A stretch of 5,215 bases of DNA from DATKBT01 sp035546295 (lineage in GTDB: Bacteria; Acidobacteriota; Thermoanaerobaculia; Multivoradales; Multivoraceae), in contig DATKBT010000047.1 of NCBI GenBank assembly GCA_035546295.1, positions 1 through 5,215 on the forward strand. The letters are read 5' to 3'. Shown piece by piece: positions 1 through 5,215 of this stretch (position 1 is its first letter; the number at the start of each line of letters is the position of its first letter). Below the pieces are notes generated by a model. That model did not search any database. It saw only the letters and a program-made list of their open reading frames with translations, and had not been told where the DNA came from. The position numbers and the translations under genes were made by a program.

Positions 1-707
1 AAGCGATAGCCCATGCCGTGGACGGTGAGAATCCAGCGCGGCTTCGCCGGGTTGGGCTCGATCTTCTGCCGCAGCGCGGCAACGTGGACGTCGACGGTGC
101 GCGTCGTGGGCGTGGCCTCGTACCCCCAGACTCGATCGAGCAGCTCGTCGCGCGTGAGCACCGCGCCACGCCGCTCGATGAAGAAGGCGAGGAGCTTGTA
201 CTCGAGCGCCGACAGCGCGACCGGCTTGCCATCGCGCCAGACCTCGGCGGTGCGGAAGTCGACCCGTACGTCGCCGAACGCGTAGGCGCCCGGGCCCGCG
301 AGCGCGCGGCCCGAACGGCGCAGGAGCGCCTCGACGCGCGCCAGCAGCTCCGGCATCTCGAACGGCTTGGTCAGGTAGTCGTCGGCGCCGAGCTTCAGCC
401 CCACCACCTTGTCGTAGAGCTCGGCGCGCGCGGTGAGCATCAGGATCGGGGTGTCGACGCCCTCGCGGCGCAGGTCGCGGCAGACGTCGAGGCCGCTGCG
501 GCCGGGCAGCGCGACGTCGAGCACCACGAGGTCGAACGAGCCCGCGCGGGCGGCCTCGAACGCGGCGTCGCCGTCGGTCGCCACCTCGACCTCGTGGCCC
601 TCGCTCGACAGCCGGTCGGAGAGGGTGAGGACCAGCGCCGGCTCGTCCTCCACGACCAGGATGCGGCGCTTGGGACCGCTCGTCGATTCCGTCGTGCGCT
701 GGCTCAC
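1..707 (-). CDS. OmpR/PhoB-family two-component response regulator (3' end cut by window edge)
   Basis: DNA-binding response regulator, presumably phosphorylated by the kinase encoded just upstream. Translating the minus strand from a GTG at 707 gives 235 full codons plus two bases with no stop, so the C-terminus lies outside the window; the last readable motif, HGMGYRF, normally sits a few residues from the end of this family. Receiver domain at residues 15-132: acidic pair E20-D21, phospho-acceptor D64 (in VVLDVALPG), T92 (MLTAR), aromatic switch Y111 and K114 (DDYLTKPF). Winged-helix domain at about 141-235: FGDVRVD strand, SALEYKLL, LTRDELLDRVWG, and the recognition-helix region RTVDVHVAALRQKIE. 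The GTG start is supported by GGGAG nine bases upstream (717-721) and by an N-terminal leader of about 14 residues before the first beta strand. It lies 65 bases downstream of the kinase stop on the same strand, so the two are probably cotranscribed. Target genes are not visible; the divergent envelope genes are candidates. Confidence 0.96.
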   Translation of the reverse strand, partial: MSQRTTESTSGPKRRILVVEDEPALVLTLSDRLSSEGHEVEVATDGDAAFEAARAGSFDLVVLDVALPGRSGLDVCRDLRREGVDTPILMLTARAELYDKVVGLKLGADDYLTKPFEMPELLARVEALLRRSGRALAGPGAYAFGDVRVDFRTAEVWRDGKPVALSALEYKLLAFFIERRGAVLTRDELLDRVWGYEATPTTRTVDVHVAALRQKIEPNPAKPRWILTVHGMGYR

Positions 708-716
708 GCCGCCACA

Positions 717-721
717 CTCCC
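717..721 (-). promoter_or_regulatory. Ribosome binding site of the response regulator
   Basis: The minus strand reads GGGAG here, nine bases before the GTG at 707. It decides the start codon, since no ATG is suitably placed ahead of the receiver domain. The 65-base gap between kinase and regulator (708-772) otherwise holds only a weak 6-base inverted repeat (GGCCGA/TCGGCC) without a T-run, so I do not call a terminator there. Confidence 0.6.
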
Positions 722-772
722 GGCCGACTCGGCGCGGAAGAACGAAGCTCGGCCCTCGACGCTCTCGCCCAT

Positions 773-2698
773 CTACGTGCGCGACGGCTCCGCGGCGGCG
801 GAGGGCGAGGGCTCGACGTCGCGGCGATCGGCCGTTGCGGGCGCTACCGGAAGAGTGAGCAGGAAGGTCGTCCCGCGGCCGGGCTCGCTCTCCTCGACGT
901 CGATCGTCCCGCCGAAGCCCTCGAGCATGCTCCTGGTGACCGCGAGCCCGAGACCGGTGCCGTGGAGGTGCCGCGCCGCGGCGTCGCCGCGGTAGAACGG
1001 CTCGAAGATGCGCCGGCGCTCGGCTCGGGGAATGCCCGGCCCGCGATCGCGCACGCGCACCGCGACCCGCGACTCGCCGGCGAGAGAGCGCGCACTCCCG
1101 TGCGCGCCGCGGCTGGCGCGGCCTGCGCGGCTGCGTCCGGCGCGGCCACCGATGCGACCCGAGGTCGACACCAGCCCGGCCTCGATCCCGACCCAGCGCC
1201 CGCTCTCCCCGTATTTGAGCGCGTTGCCGACGACGTTGTCGAGCGCGCGGCGCAGCGCCTCGGGGTCGGCGATCGCGCGCGGCAGATCGGCCTCCTGGAC
1301 GCGCTCGACGACGACGGCCTTCTCGGTGATGAGAAAGCGCAGGTCGTCGAGCACGCGGTCGAGGATCGCGCCGACGTCGACCGGCTCCGGCGGGCGCGCC
1401 CGGCGGCGGGAAGCGGCCATCCCCGCGAAGTCGAGCACCTGCGCCACCAGCGCACCGAGCCGGTGCGTCTCACCACGGATGAGCGAGCCGTAGCGGCGGA
1501 TCTGCACCGGGTCGCGAACCACGCCGTCGGCCAGGTTGTCGGCCGCCGAGCCGATCGCCGCGAGCGGGGTGCGCAGCTCGTGCGTGATGCCGGCGACGAG
1601 CTCCATCTCGCGCCGCGCCAGGCGCTGCACGTGGCGCGCCGAGACCAGAAGCAGCGCCGCGGTGCCACCCAGGAGCGCCACCACCCCCAGGCCGATGCCG
1701 AGGTTGCGCCGGCGCAGCTTCGCGACCGCGGCCTCCACCGAGCCTTCGTGCCGGGTGAGAACGAGGGTCCAGGCGGCTCCCTCGGCTCCTGCGTACGGCA
1801 TGCGCCCGGGTGAGGGCTGGCCGGCGCCGTGTCGTCGCGCCCCCTCGACTCGGTGGCGGATCTCGGGGTCGTCGAAGAAGGACTGAAACCCCTGGGCGCG
1901 AAGATCCGGAAAGAGGCGCAGCGAGAAGAGCGGGCGGCGTACGTCGCCCTCGCCTCGAGCCGAAGCCGCCGCCTCGCGAGTGGAGTAGACGACCTCCCTT
2001 CCGCGCGAGCGGGCCACGATCAGGACCTCGGTCTGGCGCGGCTCGGGACCGAGGTGGGTGTCGAGCAGATCCGGCAGCAACTCCGCGGTGAGCACGCCTC
2101 GGTCGAAGGCGACGATCACGGCCCTGGTCTGCTCTTCGGAGCCGTCTTCACGCGCCGCACGCGCCCAGGGCGGACGCGGAGGGGAGACCAGGAGGAGCCC
2201 CGGCAACTGAGGAAGGACGACCTCGCGAGAGCCCGGACGCGGCACCCCTCCACGCCCGCGCTCCGCCGCCAGCCGCTCGATCAGCCGAGCGAGCTCGGGA
2301 GGCCAGGGCACCGGCTCGAGCCCGGCCGATTCGGCGTCGACTCGCCACAGTGAGGAAGGTCCACCTCGCGCGTGTGCAGTGACGGCGTAGACGGCCGCGA
2401 CCAGCTCCGGGGCGAGCGCGGTCGCGTTCCATCGTCGCCACCCCTCCGCCAGGCGCTGCTCGATCGGCTGGTCGGACGCGCGCGCCGGCAGGAACGCGAT
2501 GAACGCGCGCGAGACCTCGCGGTCCAGATCGTCGGCGATCCGGCTCGCCGCCGCTTCGAGGTCGCGCTTGAGCCGTTCGCCCTCCCCCCGGCCCACCTGT
2601 CCGGCCCAGCGGACCTCCAGGACCGCCAGCGCGGCGAGCAGAACCGCCATCGCGCAGGTGGCGACGACCAGTGTCCGCGGCCCGAGTCGAGGTATCAC
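773..2698 (-). CDS. Membrane-bound sensor histidine kinase, HAMP-less
   Basis: Inner-membrane sensor kinase that should autophosphorylate on histidine and pass phosphate to the downstream response regulator. Layout of the 641 residues: TM1 at about 8-28; an extracytoplasmic sensor of about 300 residues (29-332); TM2 at about 333-353; DHp domain with the H-box THELRTP (phospho-His373); CA domain with the N-box (N487, N492 in NVVGNALKY), G1 box D551-x-GPGI, F box RRIFEPFYRG (563-571) and G2 box HGTGLGLAV (579-587). Only about ten residues separate TM2 from the DHp helix, so there is no HAMP domain. The sensor contains a stretch near 195-216 (VAFDRGVLTAELLPDLL) that recalls periplasmic sensors of acidobacterial and deltaproteobacterial kinases, but I cannot name its fold or ligand. 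A roughly 30-residue Arg/Gly/Ser-rich insert separates the N and G1 boxes (about 509-543). The start is a GTG with no clear Shine-Dalgarno; it is preferred because it keeps TM1 whole and an in-frame TGA lies about 15 codons upstream. The stop is TAG. The last ~25 residues are a low-complexity tail. Confidence 0.96.
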   Translation of the reverse strand: MIPRLGPRTLVVATCAMAVLLAALAVLEVRWAGQVGRGEGERLKRDLEAAASRIADDLDREVSRAFIAFLPARASDQPIEQRLAEGWRRWNATALAPELVAAVYAVTAHARGGPSSLWRVDAESAGLEPVPWPPELARLIERLAAERGRGGVPRPGSREVVLPQLPGLLLVSPPRPPWARAAREDGSEEQTRAVIVAFDRGVLTAELLPDLLDTHLGPEPRQTEVLIVARSRGREVVYSTREAAASARGEGDVRRPLFSLRLFPDLRAQGFQSFFDDPEIRHRVEGARRHGAGQPSPGRMPYAGAEGAAWTLVLTRHEGSVEAAVAKLRRRNLGIGLGVVALLGGTAALLLVSARHVQRLARREMELVAGITHELRTPLAAIGSAADNLADGVVRDPVQIRRYGSLIRGETHRLGALVAQVLDFAGMAASRRRARPPEPVDVGAILDRVLDDLRFLITEKAVVVERVQEADLPRAIADPEALRRALDNVVGNALKYGESGRWVGIEAGLVSTSGRIGGRAGRSRAGRASRGAHGSARSLAGESRVAVRVRDRGPGIPRAERRRIFEPFYRGDAAARHLHGTGLGLAVTRSMLEGFGGTIDVEESEPGRGTTFLLTLPVAPATADRRDVEPSPSAAAEPSRT

Positions 2699-2739
2699 GC
2701 CGGCAGTGTAGTACGCGGGTCCGACTGGTCGGCCCCACC

Positions 2740-2753
2740 TTCACAATTCTTAC
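2740..2753 (-). promoter_or_regulatory. Tandem GTAAG / GTGAA motif, possible response-regulator box
   Basis: On the minus strand GTAAG (2749-2753) is followed after AATT by GTGAA (2740-2744), then G. OmpR-family regulators bind direct half-sites, and the Cpx box is GTAAA-N5-GTAAA; this copy has a period of nine bases instead of ten and two mismatches. It lies 42-55 bases upstream of the kinase start, inside the AT-richer patch. The match is short and could be chance. Confidence 0.22.
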
Positions 2754-2809
2754 CAAGAGTTTGCAACCGCTTGAGGATCCGTCGAGCCCCGCCCGGTACG
2801 ATGCGACTC

Positions 2810-2831
2810 GTCTCGCAGTGATGCGCGAGAC
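2810..2831. repeat. 7-base perfect inverted repeat with 8-base spacer
   Basis: GTCTCGC (2810-2816) and GCGAGAC (2825-2831) are exact reverse complements around an 8-base spacer. The element lies about 80 bases upstream of the Spy/CpxP-like start. It could be an operator dyad or a leader hairpin. There is no T-run in either direction, so an intrinsic terminator is unlikely. In DNA this GC-rich, a chance dyad of this size remains possible. Confidence 0.35.
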
Positions 2832-2894
2832 CGCCGCGACGACGAGCCGGGGAACGGAACCGGCAATCTTCGAGATCGATCGCGGGTTTCACCC

Positions 2895-2900
2895 AAGGAG
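2895..2900 (+). promoter_or_regulatory. Strong ribosome binding site of the Spy/CpxP-like gene
   Basis: AAGGAG sits nine bases before the ATG at 2910. It is the best Shine-Dalgarno in the window and fixes this start. It contrasts with the next gene and with the kinase, which have none that is clear, and suggests efficient translation of the small exported protein. Confidence 0.85.
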
Positions 2901-2909
2901 TAAACCACG

Positions 2910-3437
2910 ATGAAGCTCAGAGCAACGATTCTCGGAACCTCGACCGCGGCGCTGCTGGTGCTGGCCGCCGCGCCGCTTCTCCTCGCGCAGCCGCCGGGCG
3001 GAGGTCCCCGCGGCATGCACGGTCACGGCCGCGACCAGGCACACCGGCTGTTCGAGTACCTCGAGCTCGACGGCGAGCAACGCGAGGCGTGGATCGAAGC
3101 CCACCGCGCGCATGGCCAGAGCCTGAAGCCGACGTTCGAGCAGATCCGCGATCTGCGCGAGCAGATGAAGGCGGAGCTCGAGGGCGGATCGCCCGATCCG
3201 GCGAGCGTGGGCGGCTACCTCATCGCCATCCACCAGCTCGAAGCAGAGCTCGCGTCCTCCCGCGAGGAGCTCGAGGCGACGATCCGCGGCATTCTCGACG
3301 ACGAGCAGGAGAGAAAGCTCGAGGCCTTCAAGGCGGCCAACCATGGCCCGCGCCATGGTCCGGCCTCGAGTGGCCACCGCTGGCGCGGTCCTCGCTCGGG
3401 AGGTCCCGGCGCGGGCGCCAGTGGTCCGAGCCGCTGA
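2910..3437 (+). CDS. Exported Spy/CpxP-like (LTxxQ / metal-resistance family) protein
   Basis: Predicted periplasmic helical protein of 175 residues. The N-terminus is a typical Sec signal peptide: basic MKLR, hydrophobic core at 9-25, probable cleavage after LLLA at residue 26. The mature part is mostly charged amphipathic helix (about 43-142) with two LTxxQ-like motifs, LELDGEQ (51-57) and ILDDEQ (128-133), spaced as in Spy/CpxP and related metal-resistance proteins. Members of that family form curved helical dimers that act as envelope chaperones or as negative regulators of a sensor kinase, and some are linked to metal stress. Both ends of the mature chain are disordered-looking and rich in Gly, Pro, Arg and His (H37, H39, H45 near the start; H145, H149, H156 near the end), which could bind metal. 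It is the first gene of the plus-strand unit, divergent from a two-component system, recalling the cpxP/cpxRA arrangement of enterobacteria. The family assignment rests on motif and layout; sequence similarity to Spy itself is low. Confidence 0.8.
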   Translation: MKLRATILGTSTAALLVLAAAPLLLAQPPGGGPRGMHGHGRDQAHRLFEYLELDGEQREAWIEAHRAHGQSLKPTFEQIRDLREQMKAELEGGSPDPASVGGYLIAIHQLEAELASSREELEATIRGILDDEQERKLEAFKAANHGPRHGPASSGHRWRGPRSGGPGAGASGPSR

Positions 3438-3451
3438 CCGACGTGCGCACG

Positions 3452-5215
3452 ATGCATCTGCTCCGGTTTGCTCTTCTGCTCAGTTCGAGCACGGCGGTGG
3501 GCGTATCGATCGCCCTGGCGGCCGTCGATCCGGGGCGGGCCGCGCTCGAGCGCACAGCGTTCTTCGGCTCCGAGAGTGACGGCGAGGCCACGGTCGTCGT
3601 CGAGCGGCTCGGTGGCACCGCGGGCGTGCTTTCCGTCCGCGTGGCGACGGCCGGCCTGAGCGCGAGCCAGGGTCTCGATTACGCCGCCAGGGACGTCGTC
3701 GTTACCTGGGCCGACGGCGACTCCCAGCCGAAGCTCGTGACCGTCCCCATCTTCGATGATTTCGACATCGAGCCGACCGAGCTGGTGGAGATCCTTCTCT
3801 CCAGCGTTCCGGTCGGTCTGGGACCCTCCATCCTCCTCGAGACGGGAGTCATCGCCATTGCCGACGCCGACGGCCCTGTCGCATGCTCGCCGTCAGCGCG
3901 GCATCTGTGCCTTCTGGGTTCGCGCTTCAGGGTCGAGGTGGAATGGCGCAATCAGCGCAACGGGCAGCGGGGGATCGGTACGGCCGTCCCGTTCGCGGAT
4001 GAGACGGGTTTCTTCTGGTTCTTCGACCCCGACAACATCGAGCTGGCGACCAAAGCTCTCGACGGGCGCGCCGTGACGGGAGCCTTCTGGTTCTTCTACG
4101 GCGCCCTTTCGGACGTCGAGTACTGGATCACGGTCACCGATACCGAGGCTGGTTCCCGCCAGCTCTATCACAACGAGCCTGGAGGCATCTGCGGGCGCGG
4201 CGACACCCGTGCCTTCCCCCTGCAGTCGCAATCCCCAGCGGACGGCGCAAGCACGACGGCTCGGGGCGCCGTCGGCCCGGCGACGGTCCTGTCCCTGCCG
4301 GTGGAGGGGGCCATCGGTTCTCCCGTGAGCCGTCAGGCGTGCATGGCGAACGAGAGGACTCTGTGCCTGCTCGACGGCCGTTTCGAGGTCGAAGTCGACT
4401 GGCGCAACCAGCGCAACGGCCAAGAGGGCGTTGGCAGCGCCATCCCGTTCTCCAACCAGACGGGCCTCTTCTGGTTCTTCGACTCGGCCAACATCGAGCT
4501 CGTGACCAAGGCGCTCGATGGGCGGGGCGTCAACGGGAACTTCTGGTTCTTCTTCGGAGCGCTCTCGGACGTCGAATACACGATCCGGGTGAGGGACACC
4601 GTCACCGACCAGGTCCAGACCTACCGCAACGAGCCCAGCAACATCTGCGGCCAGGGCGACACCGCGGCCTTCCCCGGCGGCGGCGGTGGACCCATCGCAC
4701 CGCCCCCGCCCGCCACGAGCGTCAGGGTAGGGGTGGTCGGCTGCTCGCAGACCACCAACGCCTGGCGGGGCTGGATCGACGCTGACCCCGACCAGGTCTG
4801 GGTGGTGGCGAGCGGATACGGCGGCGGCGACATCGCCGATTGGTCCCGCGACATTCCCAACGGCGACTACTGGGGGCGGCTCGACGCCAACATCGCCGCC
4901 AACGCTCCGGCGACCGCCGTGTGGTGGCAGATCTGCGATCTGGCCGCCGACAACGGCACCACCCAGGATGCCGAGGCGGTCCTCGCCGAGATCCAGCGAC
5001 GCATTCCCGGGGCCCCGGTCTTCGTCAGCTCCCTCGCCGACTTCGAGACGCCCGAGACCTGTGTCAAGCAGGACATCGAGAATTCGCGCTTCCTGGTGGA
5101 CCATCTGACTTCGTTGGGTCTCGCATCGCGGGGACCCGACCTGCCGATGGTCATGGACTCCTGGATCCAGCCACCCGAGGGCGACGGGCGTTGCCACGTG
5201 GGGAAGACCGGCCGG
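3452..5215 (+). CDS. Exported multidomain protein: Calx-beta, two FWFF-rich repeats, SGNH-hydrolase-like domain (3' end cut by window edge)
   Basis: The frame is open for 588 codons from ATG 3452 to the window end. Domains in order: signal peptide (1-24, hydrophobic LLRFALLLSSS core, cleavage near ALAA); Calx-beta domain (about 33-141) with SESDGEATVVVER, TWADGD, the acidic DDFDIEPTE motif and closing DADG, residues that bind calcium in this family; repeat A (145-255); a Ser/Ala/Gly linker; repeat B (297-407); a Gly5/Pro-rich linker (408-422); and an SGNH-like domain from 424. The last has GCSQT (candidate nucleophile S432), SGYGGGDIADW, VWWQIC at 490-495 where classical GDSL enzymes have GxND, PGAPVFVSS, and DGRCH (D578, H582), which suggests an esterase or deacetylase-type hydrolase missing only its final 10-25 residues. 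It starts 14 bases after the Spy/CpxP-like gene, so it is likely in the same operon. No Shine-Dalgarno is visible; GTG at 3443 is an alternative that adds three residues. Substrate unknown; a secreted or surface location is inferred. Confidence 0.9.
   Translation, partial: MHLLRFALLLSSSTAVGVSIALAAVDPGRAALERTAFFGSESDGEATVVVERLGGTAGVLSVRVATAGLSASQGLDYAARDVVVTWADGDSQPKLVTVPIFDDFDIEPTELVEILLSSVPVGLGPSILLETGVIAIADADGPVACSPSARHLCLLGSRFRVEVEWRNQRNGQRGIGTAVPFADETGFFWFFDPDNIELATKALDGRAVTGAFWFFYGALSDVEYWITVTDTEAGSRQLYHNEPGGICGRGDTRAFPLQSQSPADGASTTARGAVGPATVLSLPVEGAIGSPVSRQACMANERTLCLLDGRFEVEVDWRNQRNGQEGVGSAIPFSNQTGLFWFFDSANIELVTKALDGRGVNGNFWFFFGALSDVEYTIRVRDTVTDQVQTYRNEPSNICGQGDTAAFPGGGGGPIAPPPPATSVRVGVVGCSQTTNAWRGWIDADPDQVWVVASGYGGGDIADWSRDIPNGDYWGRLDANIAANAPATAVWWQICDLAADNGTTQDAEAVLAEIQRRIPGAPVFVSSLADFETPETCVKQDIENSRFLVDHLTSLGLASRGPDLPMVMDSWIQPPEGDGRCHVGKTGR
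3884..4216 (+). repeat. FWFF-rich domain, copy A (within the multidomain protein)
   Basis: Encodes residues 145-255. Landmarks: C145, C153 (HLCLL), RFRVEVEWRNQRNGQ, GFFWFFDPDNIEL, TKALDGR, FWFFYGALSDVEY, C247, and GDTRAF at the end. It looks like an all-beta module with three fixed cysteines. I recall the same pattern (LCL, RF-V-W, FWFF-N-E, K-LDG, DVEYT, DT-AF) as a recurring C-terminal module in acidobacterial exported proteins, but I know no function or official family name for it. Confidence 0.85.
4340..4672 (+). repeat. FWFF-rich domain, copy B (within the multidomain protein)
   Basis: Encodes residues 297-407, exactly the same length as copy A (111 residues) and offset by 456 bases. 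By hand alignment without gaps 73 of 111 residues are identical (about 66%). All three cysteines (C297, C305, C399), the WRNQRNGQ block and both FWFF blocks are kept, while synonymous positions have drifted. This is an internal duplication old enough for codon divergence but still under protein-level constraint. Confidence 0.9.

Larger units (their letters stand above)
2699..2909. promoter_or_regulatory. Divergent intergenic control region between kinase operon and exported-protein operon
   Basis: This 211-base stretch separates the start codons of the two divergent units and should hold both promoters. It contains the only AT-richer patch in the window (about 2739-2767). I could not find a convincing -35/-10 pair with 16-18 base spacing in either direction: TTGCAA at 2761-2766 and TACGAT at 2797-2802 are isolated half matches. 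Short open frames across it are compositionally unremarkable and none resembles a known protein. Confidence 0.55.

Noticed and set aside
722..754. Inverted repeat GGCCGA/TCGGCC between kinase and response regulator as a terminator or attenuator
   Set aside because: The stem is only 6 bases with a loop of about 21 and no T-run on either strand; expected by chance at this GC content.
18..995. Plus-strand open frame of 325 residues opposite the response regulator and the kinase 3' end
   Set aside because: It overlaps two minus-strand genes whose motifs are complete and spans the gap between them. Its own sequence is Arg/Ala/Glu-rich with no domain features.
1070..1174. Frameshift or sequencing error as the cause of the Arg/Gly-rich stretch in the kinase
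   Set aside because: The reading frame is the same on both sides, with N box upstream and G1 box downstream intact, so an in-frame insert explains it better.
962..1813. Plus-strand open frame of 283 residues opposite the kinase
   Set aside because: It lies wholly antisense to the DHp and catalytic domains of the kinase; composition bias explains its length.
2148..2756. Minus-strand open frame of 202 residues starting upstream of the kinase in another frame
   Set aside because: It is a frame-shifted shadow of the kinase N-terminus with low-complexity Arg/Gly content; the kinase frame has clear TM segments and motifs.
2761..2802. Possible sigma70-type promoter using TTGCAA or TTGAGG with TACGAT
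   Set aside because: Spacings fall outside 16-18 bases (20 for TTGAGG to TACGAT) and the hexamers match poorly, so I do not call a promoter.
3893..5197. Long minus-strand open frame (434 residues) opposite the multidomain protein
   Set aside because: It is an antisense shadow: high GC leaves few stops, its internal similarity mirrors the duplicated FWFF repeats on the plus strand, and its composition (runs of V, G, D, R) shows no recognisable domain.

Overview
The window is very GC-rich (the third codon position is almost always G or C in the real genes) and carries two divergent transcription units around a 211-base intergenic region. I infer a member of the Acidobacteriota, perhaps the Thermoanaerobaculia. 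The histidine kinase layout and the tryptophan/phenylalanine-rich repeat domain of the last gene look like proteins I associate with that group. This is recollection of family style; no search was run.

Left half, minus strand: a two-component system read right to left. A 641-residue membrane sensor histidine kinase (2698 to 773) is followed after 65 bases by an OmpR/PhoB-type response regulator (707 to beyond position 1), which lacks only its last few codons. All core residues of both partners are present (kinase His373, regulator Asp64), so the pair looks functional. The kinase has no HAMP domain and carries an Arg/Gly/Ser-rich insert inside its ATP-binding domain.

Centre (2699-2909): a divergent intergenic region with the only AT-richer patch in the window, a tandem GTAAG/GTGAA motif, and a 7-base inverted repeat. 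It could hold the control sites for both units.

Right half, plus strand: a 175-residue exported protein resembling the Spy/CpxP (LTxxQ, metal-resistance) family (2910-3437). It is followed 14 bases later by a large exported multidomain protein (3452 to beyond 5215): signal peptide, Calx-beta domain, two 111-residue copies of an FWFF-rich domain, a Gly/Pro linker and an SGNH-hydrolase-like domain that runs off the edge close to its expected end.

Taken together this looks like an envelope-sensing circuit facing an exported set of proteins: a Spy/CpxP-like small protein and a calcium-binding or adhesive putative esterase. Control of the plus-strand unit by the two-component system is inferred from divergence and from the Cpx/Spy precedent; it is not shown. 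I found no RNA genes, CRISPR arrays, insertion sequences or convincing terminators.
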